Assembly: GCA_028280445.1 (NCBI GenBank)
Contig: JANQLU010000008.1
Location: forward strand, 124,001 to 188,000
Reading direction: 5' to 3'
Origin: Pirellulaceae bacterium
GTDB lineage: Bacteria; Planctomycetota; Planctomycetia; Pirellulales; Pirellulaceae
DNA: 64,000 nt
Numbering within the stretch: position 1 is the first letter of the stretch; each line of letters starts with the position of its first letter. Positions 9,316-18,154 of this stretch are shown in pieces. Under the pieces are notes generated by a model that saw only the letters and a program-made list of their open reading frames with translations, did not search any database and had not been told where the DNA came from. The translations under genes and the position numbers were made by a program.

Positions 9316-10290
9316 TCAGTGGGTCAGGACGTAAGTGATGATATTGATGCCCAGAGGATATGCGTATTTTTCGGAGTAGGCTTTGAAGTAGCCAGCATCC
9401 ATTCCTTCGCGTTCCCACCCGTCGCCGAGATCGGTGTTGTGGCAAGCCAACATCATCATGCGGCCTTTTTCGTCGTAAAGTGCCTGGTAGTGTGCTCGAT
9501 CGGCATCCCAACGATCACGGGTTTGACCGCGATAGTAGTAGCCGATGCTGGGTATCTGGGGTTTGACTTTGAGTTTGTAGACGTTGTTGAAAATTTCGTG
9601 GTCGAGATCGAGTTCGACGAAACTAAGTTTTGGAAACACAATTTTCATTTGGTCGCGGAGGGCGCGCCATTCATCGTTTCCCCAGAAATCATCACACATG
9701 ATGAATCCGCCTCGGCGCAAGTATTTGCGCATGCCTTCGACTTCCGGTTGTGTCAGGTCGATTCGGCCGGGTTCGATCAGGTAGCAGAACGGATATTTAA
9801 AGATCTTGTCTTCATCCAAGCGGACTACGACTGCACCTTTGCGTTCGAAATGCACTTTCATACTGGTCAACTGATTGAGACGAAACGAAAAATTGTTGTC
9901 ACTGTCTGGCATGTCCACTGTCCAGTCGGGACGTCCCCATCGATAACCGCCATAGTAGAGATTGGACGTGTATTGAATGCGGGCAAATGTAAACACGTCA
10001 CTGGGGAATTCCGGGTCGTTTTCCCACTTCAGCAGATCGGGTTTGTTGTAACCGCGACGACCGTAGTTTCGGCTGCCATAGTTGCTGCGTGAACGACCGC
10101 GATTGCGACTGCGGCGTTCCTGGATCTGGTCGAGGATGTCTTGCACGCTTTCCTGGGGTTTGGGTTCAGGTTCAGGCGACGGCGGTGTGATCATTGAAAC
10201 GATGGCTCCGCCGGGCGTCGAAACGGCCACAGCGATCGAAGCAACGGCGAAAGTTGCGAGCATCGTCGAAACGATTTTTCGATTGATCAT
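9316..10290 (-). CDS. DUF4159 domain protein, exported
   Basis: 324 residues. An N-terminal hydrophobic segment (about 8-35, containing LATFAVASIAVAVS) suggests a signal peptide or anchor. An Arg/Gly/Asn/Tyr-rich linker (about 58-85) precedes a domain with FARIQYTSNLYYGG and RGGFIMCDDFWG, which matches DUF4159, a family with a glutamine-amidotransferase-like fold. It begins 4 nt inside the end of the TPR/peptidase gene (ATGA overlap) and precedes MoxR. DUF4159 proteins recur beside MoxR/VWA operons; their biochemical role is not established. A structural or binding role in the envelope is inferred from export and context. Confidence 0.85.
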   Translation of the reverse strand: MINRKIVSTMLATFAVASIAVAVSTPGGAIVSMITPPSPEPEPKPQESVQDILDQIQERRSRNRGRSRSNYGSRNYGRRGYNKPDLLKWENDPEFPSDVFTFARIQYTSNLYYGGYRWGRPDWTVDMPDSDNNFSFRLNQLTSMKVHFERKGAVVVRLDEDKIFKYPFCYLIEPGRIDLTQPEVEGMRKYLRRGGFIMCDDFWGNDEWRALRDQMKIVFPKLSFVELDLDHEIFNNVYKLKVKPQIPSIGYYYRGQTRDRWDADRAHYQALYDEKGRMMMLACHNTDLGDGWEREGMDAGYFKAYSEKYAYPLGINIITYVLTH

Positions 10291-12881
10291 CGGTTCTGCC
10301 TTTGTTTGGATGAATCGGTTTTGTCGGTTTGTTGTTGATGAGAGTCACGGCTACCAAGTTTGAGGAGAAGCTGGTGGGCTTTGATGAACCGCGGTGCGTG
10401 TTCGAGCGCTTTGAGGACCTGGCGCCGAGCCTGTTTTTTTTCTCCGACTGCGTTGAGTGCCACAGCGTATTGATAATGTGCTTGTGCGGGATCGATCGGA
10501 TCGAGTTGCAACAGAGCTCGCATAGCGGCGACGATCACTTCGGGTCGTGTTGTTTTCTCACCGGCAATGGCCAACAGGCGATGTGGAGCTGGCAACAGCG
10601 GATTGATCGCAACGCTTTCGCGAGCTTGTTTCATCGTTTCGTCCCACTGGTTTGCTTCAAATGCGATTTGGGCAAGACGAAGTCGCGAAGAATAACTGTC
10701 CGAATTTTTCGCGACGAATTTTTGTAGTGATGATTTCTCCAACGCCAGGTCGTTTGTTTCGCGAGCAATTCTGGCGAGCAGCGCGTGCGAAGCGTCACCT
10801 TCGGGATGGAGTTTGAGCATTTTATCGACGACTGATTTGGCAGCCGTGAAATTTTGAGTTTCAATGTGGAGCTGGGCCAGCTGTTGCAGGACGAAGTAGT
10901 TTTTCGGGTTTTTGTCGACGATTTTTTGGGCGGTTTGAATATTGAGTGGGCCGCTGATTTTCGGCGGTTTGAATTCGACGCCGGGGGCGAATTCGTTGGC
11001 AAGTTTTTTGGCATAGTCGGCGAACTCTTTGTCGAGCAATTTAATGCTGCCGGTGTAACGATCGAGCGCCTGGTTGATCGTCATGCCCAGACCGAGATCG
11101 ACGAGAATTCGGTTGATCACCTTGGGGCCATGTTTTTCAACGAGGAATTGGACGGCCAACGACGATTCATAATATGCAAACTGCAAATGCGCTGCGGATT
11201 TCGGCTGGAGAAAGGCGCCACTGAGTTTACTGACCGGTGTCAAATCCGGCCCAAGAATCATTTGTTTGAACTGGGCGTTCATCGATTGGCCCCAAGCGGG
11301 GTTGGCCAATCGTTCTTCGTAAACCGAAATGCCTTCGCTGAGCCAACGCGGCATTTTGTTTTTTGTTTTTTGCAGCGTGACGACATGACAGAATTCATGC
11401 CAGAGCACGGATTTCCAATTGGTTGGGGTGGCCCCTTGCGAACTGGGGCTGTTCATCGTGATCACTTTGCCAAAACAAACGCCCAGGAAACCGGCTCCGC
11501 CGGGCAAGCCGAATGTGCGGATGGCAAAATCCTGTTGTTTCGGAAAAATCTCAACCACGATCGGTTTGGAAACTTTGAAATCATATTTTTTGCATAGCTG
11601 TTTTTTGGCTTGGCTGAGCAAGGCGAGCACCTGATCGCCGTATATTTCAGCTTCGCGAGGAGACATGCGAACGACGAACCCGTCGGCAGCGATCGTTTTA
11701 AACTCCGTAATGTTCGATCGCAGCGTCACAAGATTGTGCGCCAAGATGTTATAACCATCTGATTGATAAACTTCGTCCGCGAGTTTCCAACCTTCGGACT
11801 CTTTACCAAGTCGGAGCAGGTCTTGGGCAAGTTGAATTTTTGCCGGGAGATAGTTGCGGTCGTAAATCAAAGCCCGCCGTTGATATTCGGCTCCTTCAGC
11901 GAAACGATATTTTTGTGAAAGTTTCTCGCCGATCAGGTGGTCAACTTCGGGATTGCTTTTCCAGGTCGAGAGTGCGAGGTCGCGGAATTTTTTTTCGTCC
12001 GCCGGTTTGTTTTGCAGATGGGCAACAACGGCGCGGTAGGCGAGAGATCGGGGTTGTGTTGGATTGATTTTCAGAATCTGGTCGATGTTTTTTACGGCAT
12101 CGGAATAATTTTCTTCACTGATTTTTTGTTCGACCAAATAAAGATTGCTGGGGATATGGTTCGGATCGATGCGCAGCGCGGTGTTGAGGTATTCGGTCGC
12201 TTTTTCGGTATCACTGCCTCCAAACGATTGGGCGAGACCAAAGTGGATGTCAGGATTGCCGGGAGTGAGTTTGAGCGCCGCGCGAAATTGTGTGGCGGCG
12301 AGTTGGAAGTCGCCTTTATCAATGGCGATGTTGGCAAACACTATATGAATCGCGGCGTCTTTGTTGGCGTACGGTGTCAACCGATTGTTAATCACGGTTT
12401 TTGGATCCACGCCGCGGGATAGATCGAATTCTGCCAACGTTGCTTGATTGAGGGCGTCTTTGTAACGCCATGTCCGCGTTGCGTTGTCATCGATTTCCGC
12501 GATCAATTTCAACGCGCGTCGTGTGTCATTGTTGTTGCGAGCAATCGTGACGCCGATCCAGCGGAGTTGAATGCTGCTGTCAAATTCGGCCAGATATGCA
12601 TTGAGCGATTTCAGTGCGTCGGCGTTTTTTCCGAGCTTGAGTTGTGTTTTGAGTTTTAACACGCGCCAGCGTTCGCCCAAAATTCCATCTTCGATTGCCG
12701 TGGAGACGTATTCCAGGCATTCGCTGAATTTGCCTGAATGGAACAACGATGTTGCTTTTGAGAAATCATCGTTTGGATGGACTGGGCAAGCGGCGGTGGG
12801 TGAGAGATTGGTTGATAGCGCGGAAAAGAAAATGAGCGCAACAATGATGACTTTCGATAGCCTGTTTTTTTGTTCGCCCAA
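10287..12881 (-). CDS. secreted TPR protein with peptidase MA-like (gluzincin) domain
   Basis: 864 residues from a TTG start supported by a GAGG 8 nt upstream. A signal peptide ends around LSPTAAC. TPR-like helical repeats fill about residues 40-385 (for example DIHFGLAQSFGGSDTEKATE and LNTALRIDPNH) and about 660-840. Between them a metalloprotease core carries H495-E-F-C-H499 and the downstream WLSE516G, the layout of peptidase MA zinc enzymes. The protein should be periplasmic or surface-exposed. First gene of the seven-gene MoxR operon; its stop overlaps the DUF4159 start by 4 nt. Whether it cleaves a substrate or only scaffolds is unknown, but the zinc ligands appear intact. Confidence 0.85.
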   Translation of the reverse strand: MGEQKNRLSKVIIVALIFFSALSTNLSPTAACPVHPNDDFSKATSLFHSGKFSECLEYVSTAIEDGILGERWRVLKLKTQLKLGKNADALKSLNAYLAEFDSSIQLRWIGVTIARNNNDTRRALKLIAEIDDNATRTWRYKDALNQATLAEFDLSRGVDPKTVINNRLTPYANKDAAIHIVFANIAIDKGDFQLAATQFRAALKLTPGNPDIHFGLAQSFGGSDTEKATEYLNTALRIDPNHIPSNLYLVEQKISEENYSDAVKNIDQILKINPTQPRSLAYRAVVAHLQNKPADEKKFRDLALSTWKSNPEVDHLIGEKLSQKYRFAEGAEYQRRALIYDRNYLPAKIQLAQDLLRLGKESEGWKLADEVYQSDGYNILAHNLVTLRSNITEFKTIAADGFVVRMSPREAEIYGDQVLALLSQAKKQLCKKYDFKVSKPIVVEIFPKQQDFAIRTFGLPGGAGFLGVCFGKVITMNSPSSQGATPTNWKSVLWHEFCHVVTLQKTKNKMPRWLSEGISVYEERLANPAWGQSMNAQFKQMILGPDLTPVSKLSGAFLQPKSAAHLQFAYYESSLAVQFLVEKHGPKVINRILVDLGLGMTINQALDRYTGSIKLLDKEFADYAKKLANEFAPGVEFKPPKISGPLNIQTAQKIVDKNPKNYFVLQQLAQLHIETQNFTAAKSVVDKMLKLHPEGDASHALLARIARETNDLALEKSSLQKFVAKNSDSYSSRLRLAQIAFEANQWDETMKQARESVAINPLLPAPHRLLAIAGEKTTRPEVIVAAMRALLQLDPIDPAQAHYQYAVALNAVGEKKQARRQVLKALEHAPRFIKAHQLLLKLGSRDSHQQQTDKTDSSKQRQNR

Positions 12882-12889
12882 CGCTCATA

Positions 12890-12893
12890 CCTC
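12890..12893 (-). promoter_or_regulatory. ribosome binding site for the TTG start at 12881
   Basis: On the minus strand GAGG lies 8 nt upstream of the TTG at 12881. An ATG overlapping the spacer at 12888 is in another frame, and no in-frame ATG lies before the signal peptide, so the TTG start is the best choice. Confidence 0.55.
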
Positions 12894-13291
12894 AGGTGGC
12901 GGGTTTGCCACTGTTTTCATTGTATTTGATCGCGATTTCGAGGCAAAGTTGACGTGTTAAGCTGCTTGCATTAATGCGACTGATTTTCGTGTTTTTTTCG
13001 TTTGAAGCGACACTTGAGTTTGGCGTCAATGTTTAATGCCGATTTTTGCCAGAAACGCCAAAATCGACAAAGTGCCGAAGGGAACAGGATTTCGACCGTT
13101 GAACAGCGAACATTTTGATTCGCAGAAAAATACTTTGAGGTTTTTGAAATCCGGCAATCCAGAACGACCGATTTGAGGTTCGGCGATCGTCGAGCTCTGG
13201 AATGTAGGCAAGTTGATTGATACCATCAAGGTTTACATATTTGAACGAATTTTGCGTTGTGTAGGTGACGCTTCTCATTACAAGGTAGGCG
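12894..13291. other. divergent intergenic region, no gene recognised
   Basis: About 400 nt between the start of the MoxR operon (leftward) and the TAXI receptor gene (rightward). It must hold both promoters, but no confident -35/-10 pair or operator could be picked by eye. Short open frames on the minus strand here show no signal peptide, domain or ribosome-binding support. AAGGTAGG at 13282-13289 is the probable ribosome binding site for the gene at 13292. Confidence 0.4.
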
Positions 13292-14269
13292 ATGTTGATG
13301 AACAATAAATTAGGTCGAATCGGGTCGGCGTTGGTCGTTGCGTGTTTTCTGATCACTGCAGTGAGTTGTCAGAAAACGGAGAAAGAAAATTTTATTGATC
13401 TTGGAACGGCGCCGGCTGGCGGGGTTTTCAATCCGGTTGGAGTTGCACTGGCTGAAACTTTGAACAAAAACAAAGGCGACAACAATTGGAGTGTTACTGC
13501 CAAAGGTACAAAAGGTTCGCAGGAGAATATTCGCAAATTGACTTCGGGCGAGATGCAATTGGGGATGTCAAATTCGGCCATCTCCTATTTCGCTTATAAA
13601 GGCGAAGCATCCTGGGACAGAAAACATGACATCCGCACTGTCGTGACGATTGCACCGAACGTGGCAATGTTTGTCACCAAGAAGGATTCTGGAATCAAAA
13701 CGATCGCGGATCTAAAAGGCAAAAAAGTTGTCTGCGGCCCCGCTGGTGCAGGTTTCGAAATGTTTATCGAACCGATCCTGAATGCCCATGGCATGAAAAT
13801 GAAAGATTTCGAGGTCAAGAATAATACCCAAAACGGAGCTGTGGATATGTTGGCCGATGGACAAGCCGACGCCGCTTTTTTGGGTGGTGCTGTTCCGGCC
13901 AGTTCGCTACAGCGCGCATGCAACGAGATGGATATCCATTTCATTCCATTTGAAAAAGACGCAATCGACAAATTGGTCAAAGACTATCAGTTTTTCGCCA
14001 AGGTTCCGATCGCAAAAGGCACTTACGGCGATTTGAATGTTGATTATCAAGGGCTCAATGTGGGTTCGATGCATGTGGTTACGTCGGCTAATGAAGACGA
14101 TGACGTAATTTACCAGATCACGAAAACGATTTATGAGAATCGCAAGTCGATCGGTCACAAAGCGGCAGAGAAATTTATCAATAAAGATAACGCCGCGCGG
14201 ATGACAGGCACTCCGTTTCATCCGGGTGCCATTCGTTTTTACAAGGAAATCAAGATCTGGAAAGAGTAA
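13292..14269 (+). CDS. TAXI-family TRAP transporter solute receptor, probable lipoprotein
   Basis: 325 residues starting at an ATG behind AAGGTAGG. The N-terminus MLMNNKLGRIGSALVVACFL followed by ITAVSC resembles a lipoprotein signal with Cys27 as the lipidated residue, although the -3 residue is not the commonest. The mature protein has the TAXI pattern: FIDLGTAPAGGVFNPVGVAL, then QLGMSNSAISYFAYKGE, IADLKGKKVVCGPAGAG and ADAAFLGGAVPASSLQ. TAXI receptors bind small organic acids or amino acids in the periplasm and hand them to a fused TRAP permease, encoded 366 nt downstream. The ligand cannot be read from the sequence. Confidence 0.9.
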   Translation: MLMNNKLGRIGSALVVACFLITAVSCQKTEKENFIDLGTAPAGGVFNPVGVALAETLNKNKGDNNWSVTAKGTKGSQENIRKLTSGEMQLGMSNSAISYFAYKGEASWDRKHDIRTVVTIAPNVAMFVTKKDSGIKTIADLKGKKVVCGPAGAGFEMFIEPILNAHGMKMKDFEVKNNTQNGAVDMLADGQADAAFLGGAVPASSLQRACNEMDIHFIPFEKDAIDKLVKDYQFFAKVPIAKGTYGDLNVDYQGLNVGSMHVVTSANEDDDVIYQITKTIYENRKSIGHKAAEKFINKDNAARMTGTPFHPGAIRFYKEIKIWKE

Positions 14270-14410
14270 CCTTGAGGCAAAGTGTTACCAATCAAAGTGT
14301 GATGGCGGAGTATCATCGTTTTGGTACTCTCGCCAACAAATCTGTCGCTCCTGGCTGTGAAGTTCGGCCAACGGCCGGATGACCGGCGGCAAAAAGCAAG
14401 TCGATGGTTA

Positions 14411-14520
14411 GGTAGCGTTGATCAAATCGGAAAGTTGTGAATTTGAGTTGAGCGGCGAGGCGGTATTCGAGGGTTCACCTGCGGCTAGCGCCTCGCCGCT
14501 CATATTTAATCAACGCGACT
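14411..14520. repeat. MITE-like inverted-repeat element, copy 1 (long form)
   Basis: Outer arms at 14411-14427 and 14504-14520 are inverted repeats matching at about 14 of 17 positions. Inside them a second inverted repeat pairs TGAGCGGCGAGGC (from 14449) with GCCTCGCCGCTCA (ending at 14502), next to GCGGCTAGC at 14481. The left half is similar to the reverse complement of 62701-62754, so both belong to one dispersed family. It occupies the 366-nt gap 14270-14635 between the TRAP receptor and permease genes. No T-run follows the hairpin, so it is not a standard terminator. Confidence 0.7.
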
Positions 14521-14620
14521 TAGGCTCTGGAGACTCGTGAGCCAATTGAAATCGCCATAGAATGGTTGGCGCTGTCAAATCACCGTTTGTGAATTGACCG
14601 AGTGCGGCTGAATTTGGCTG

Positions 14621-14625
14621 AGGAG
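14621..14625 (+). promoter_or_regulatory. ribosome binding site for the GTG start at 14636
   Basis: AGGAG sits 10 nt upstream of a GTG codon that opens the TRAP permease frame, supporting a non-ATG start there. No in-frame ATG lies close by. Confidence 0.6.
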
Positions 14626-14635
14626 ACTCTCAAGA

Positions 14636-17020
14636 GTGTTTGATAAAGTCCGTTTAAGCTTGATCACGATTCTCGGTGTCGTGTTGTGTTTGTTCACGTT
14701 GGTCGAAGTGAACTTTCCGATCATGCAGCAGGAGATTTCCCGGTTGGCTGTTTTTGTCATGCTGGGATTGGTGTTGTGTTTTCTGTTTTTTCCGTTGGGA
14801 AAAAGGTTTGCCGAGGTCAGATGGCTGCGGTATGTCGACATCGTTTTGGCGATTTTGTCTGTCGTTTGTTGTGGCTACGTCATTTTACAGAACGAAAGTT
14901 TGTTTTCCGCGTTGTGGATCGATGGTCAGTCGTTGGGTGATCGGGCGGGCAAGGAAACAAACTTTGACATGATGTTTGGGTTGGTTGGACTGTTTCTCGT
15001 TTTGGAGGCAACCCGTCGCGCGATTGGCTGGATTGTTCCAGTACTGGCAATATTGATTGTTTTCCACAGTTTCTATGGATACATGTCTGACGGGAAAAAC
15101 ACCCGTTTCGAAGCGAACATTCTCGGTGTTGTCAAAAACGATGACGGCGAGCCGGTGTTTCGCAAGAATCGCAAGGACATTCCGGCTACGGCGGTTGGCA
15201 ATTGGCCCGCGGCCCCGAAATGGTTGATGATTCGCAGTGGCGAAGGGTTGCGGTCATTATCGAGCACGACTTTTTTGAAAGGCGTGTTTGGGATTCCGGC
15301 CAGCGTCATGTTCAAGTACGTGTTTCTGTTTGTCATCTTTGGCGCTTTTTTGGAGATATCCGGAGCCACACGATTCATCATTGATTTTGCGCGGAAGGTG
15401 TTTTCAAGATTTACAGGCGGGCCTGCGCTGGTTTCAGTCGTTGGCAGTGGAATGATGGGTTCTCTGTCGGGTAGCGCCGTTGCCAACGCAATGATGACAG
15501 GCAGTTTTGCGATTCCGATGATGCGGAGCGACGGTTTTGAAAAGCATACGGCCGGAGGAATTACGGCTGCGGCAGCGACCGGCGGTGCGTTGGTTCCGCC
15601 GGTGATGGGTGCGGGCGCCTATATGATGTTGGAATTGGTCGAGCCGACCGTTTCATTTTTGCAGGTCGCTCAGGCCGCGGTGATTCCCGCGTTTCTCTAT
15701 TATTTTTCGCTGGTGTTGATCGTTTATTTTTATTCCAAGCGTCAAAAGCACTTGGGGATCAATGTGGGCGGCGGAATTTCCGATAAGCCCATTTCGATTC
15801 GTTTGTTTGACGGCATCGTGTTTGTATCCGCATTGGCGACGCTTGTGGGATTATTGTTGCTGCGGTTTACGCCGTTTAAAGCAGTGACGGGTTCCCTGGT
15901 GGTGATTCTGGTGTTGACGTGTTTTCGCAAAACACTGGGCGATGAGCGCAAGGGGTTAATCGAACTGACCCATGCCGCGCGGCTGCCGATGCTGATGGCG
16001 TTTGCCGCAGGAACGATTGCTTGGGCCATTTATCAGGTCGTCGGAACCGACAAACTGGCAACCGAAATTTCAACCCGAAAGATTTTTGAGGTTGGGTTAG
16101 ACAGTACTTTTGTCGGAATGTTTTTAATGTTAGTCGTTGGGTTAATGTTAAAATCCTGGCGGCCGACGTTGACCGTTGCTCTCTCGAAATCAGCCAAGAA
16201 CGGGATTGCATTGGTGGCTGCCAGTGCATGCGTTGGAATTATTATCGGAGTCGTGACACAAACCGGTGTTGCTTCTGTTTTCAGCAGCAATATCAAAGCG
16301 GTGGTTGAATCCAATTTGCTGCTGGCGCTTGTTGGGATCATGTTTTGTTCAATCATTTTGGGTATGGGCGTACCATCGGTGGTTTGTTACCTGTTGGTGG
16401 CGACGCTGATGGCCACGTTGCTGGGCGACATGGGAGTGATTCCACTGGGTGCCCATTTGTTTATTTTTTACTTTGGCATGATGTCGATGGTGACACCTCC
16501 GGTGGCTTTGGCGGCGTATGCCAGCGCCTCGATAGCCGAGGCAAAAATCATGCAGACCGCTTGGGCGGCGTTTCGGTTTGCGCTTGTCGGGTTTACTTTG
16601 CCATTTATGTTCATCTATCGACCCGCGTTGCTATTGATGAATGGTGATGCGTGGCAGGCTTGGATGGATGCCGAGAAAAACACGGCGGAAAAAGAGGAAT
16701 TATTGACGGTTGCCAATTCGGCGTTGCCTGGCGCGTTGGAATTGATCATTGCGTTTACAGCGGCGGTACTGGGAATTGTTGCTTTGGCTGGCGCGATCGC
16801 CGGATATTTGCGCGGCCCTGTCAATATGATTGGTCGAGCTGCGCTGGTTGTGTCCGCTGTTCTGTTGTTGTTGCCCGTGATCAAGATCGGCGGCAACGAT
16901 GTCGGAATTTGGGTGAATCTTGTCGGTGCGATTTTGTTGTTTGGCGTTATCGGCGCGAGTTTTTTCCGTCGTGGTGATGATGGTGATCAATTCGATTTGA
17001 AAGAACCTGCGGTCGAATAA
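14636..17020 (+). CDS. TRAP transporter fused permease (DctQM type, TAXI class)
   Basis: 794 residues with many membrane helices; the small (DctQ) and large (DctM) membrane subunits are fused, as is usual for TAXI systems. The conserved large-subunit region is clear: FLFVIFGAFLEISGATRF, then GSLSGSAVANAMMTGSFAIP and GGALVPPVMGAGAYMMLE, and later MGVPSVVCYLLVATLMA. It imports the ligand of the upstream receptor using an ion gradient. About residues 155-205, between two helices, form a polar segment (including VKNDDGEPVFRKNRKD) that looks longer than usual. GTG start with AGGAG. An aldo/keto reductase gene follows 23 nt later. Confidence 0.92.
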   Translation: MFDKVRLSLITILGVVLCLFTLVEVNFPIMQQEISRLAVFVMLGLVLCFLFFPLGKRFAEVRWLRYVDIVLAILSVVCCGYVILQNESLFSALWIDGQSLGDRAGKETNFDMMFGLVGLFLVLEATRRAIGWIVPVLAILIVFHSFYGYMSDGKNTRFEANILGVVKNDDGEPVFRKNRKDIPATAVGNWPAAPKWLMIRSGEGLRSLSSTTFLKGVFGIPASVMFKYVFLFVIFGAFLEISGATRFIIDFARKVFSRFTGGPALVSVVGSGMMGSLSGSAVANAMMTGSFAIPMMRSDGFEKHTAGGITAAAATGGALVPPVMGAGAYMMLELVEPTVSFLQVAQAAVIPAFLYYFSLVLIVYFYSKRQKHLGINVGGGISDKPISIRLFDGIVFVSALATLVGLLLLRFTPFKAVTGSLVVILVLTCFRKTLGDERKGLIELTHAARLPMLMAFAAGTIAWAIYQVVGTDKLATEISTRKIFEVGLDSTFVGMFLMLVVGLMLKSWRPTLTVALSKSAKNGIALVAASACVGIIIGVVTQTGVASVFSSNIKAVVESNLLLALVGIMFCSIILGMGVPSVVCYLLVATLMATLLGDMGVIPLGAHLFIFYFGMMSMVTPPVALAAYASASIAEAKIMQTAWAAFRFALVGFTLPFMFIYRPALLLMNGDAWQAWMDAEKNTAEKEELLTVANSALPGALELIIAFTAAVLGIVALAGAIAGYLRGPVNMIGRAALVVSAVLLLLPVIKIGGNDVGIWVNLVGAILLFGVIGASFFRRGDDGDQFDLKEPAVE

Positions 17021-17043
17021 TAAATTGGATTCAGCGAGGAGTT

Positions 17044-18069
17044 ATGAGTCAGTACGAACCTGATGCTCAACGATATGATGGGCGGATGCCGTATAGGCGT
17101 TGCGGAAAAAGTGGATTATTGTTGCCAGAAATCAGTCTTGGATGTTGGCATAATTTTGGCGGCGAAACGCCGACGGATAGTCAACGGGCGATGATTTATA
17201 CCGCTTTTGACCAAGGCATTACGCATTTTGATTTGGCGAACAATTATGGACCGCCTTATGGAAGCGCTGAGGTCAATGTTGGCAAAATTCTGAACGATCT
17301 GCCCCGTGACGAATTGATTATTTCTTCCAAGGCAGGTTACGACATGTGGCCGGGACCCTATGGTGAATGGGGCTCGCGCAAATATTTGATGGCCAGTCTC
17401 GACCAATCGTTAAAACGACTTGATCTGGATTACGTCGATATTTTTTATAGCCATCGGTTTGATCCGGACACGCCCATGGATGAAACATTGGGGGCACTGG
17501 ATTCCGCGGTGCAACAGGGCAAAGCGTTGTATGCTGGAATCAGCAGCTACAACAGCGAGCAAACGCAGCGCGCCGTCGAGATATGTCGGCAAAACGGGTT
17601 TGTTCGAATTTTGATTCACCAACCCAACTACTCAATGTTTAATCGGTGGATCGAAAAATCATTGTTGGATGTTTGTGATCAGCACGGACTGGGCGTTATT
17701 GCTTTTTGTCCGCTCTATCAGGGTTTGCTAACCGACAAATATTTAGATGGTGTTCCAGCCGGTTCCCGCGGCTCGATCGATGGCGGACCGTTGAGACAAT
17801 CCGAGTTGATTGCCGAGGTGATCAACGTGGTGCGTCAATTGCATGAACTGGCTCAAAAGCGAGGTCAATCATTGGCGCAAATGGCGATTGCCTGGATTCT
17901 GCGCGATCAGCGGATGACGTCGGTTGTCGTAGGTGCCAGTCGTCCGGAGCAGCTGTTGGACAATTGTCGGGCGGTTAGTAATACTGAGTTTTCTGGTGAA
18001 GAACTCGAAACGATCGAGCGGATTTTGTCACCACTTCGATTGCCAGAGTCTTTGTGGGCGACCGAGTAG
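17044..18069 (+). CDS. aldo/keto reductase (YghZ / glyceraldehyde-3-phosphate reductase-like)
   Basis: 341 residues, cytosolic TIM barrel. The AKR catalytic tetrad is visible: D63 (HFDLANNYG), Y68, K96 (IISSKAGY) and H137 (IFYSHRFD). The N-terminal YRRCGKSGLLLPEISLGCWHNFGG and the segment MWPGPYGEWGSRKYL are characteristic of the YghZ/L-glyceraldehyde-3-phosphate reductase branch. It would reduce aldehydes using NADPH. Starts 23 nt after the TRAP permease behind a GAGGAG, so it is probably in the same transcript and may act on the imported compound or a derivative; the substrate is unknown. Confidence 0.9.
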   Translation: MSQYEPDAQRYDGRMPYRRCGKSGLLLPEISLGCWHNFGGETPTDSQRAMIYTAFDQGITHFDLANNYGPPYGSAEVNVGKILNDLPRDELIISSKAGYDMWPGPYGEWGSRKYLMASLDQSLKRLDLDYVDIFYSHRFDPDTPMDETLGALDSAVQQGKALYAGISSYNSEQTQRAVEICRQNGFVRILIHQPNYSMFNRWIEKSLLDVCDQHGLGVIAFCPLYQGLLTDKYLDGVPAGSRGSIDGGPLRQSELIAEVINVVRQLHELAQKRGQSLAQMAIAWILRDQRMTSVVVGASRPEQLLDNCRAVSNTEFSGEELETIERILSPLRLPESLWATE

Positions 18070-18154
18070 GCGCCGTTGATAGCCCGGCGCGACGCACTGC
18101 CTCGTTTTGTTGACAGGACCAGAACGAACAAGCATTCCCCATTTTGTTGCCACC

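Noticed and set aside
13033..13356. 107-residue minus-strand frame in the divergent region
   Set aside because: Overlaps the start of the TAXI receptor gene, with no domain or signal; likely chance.
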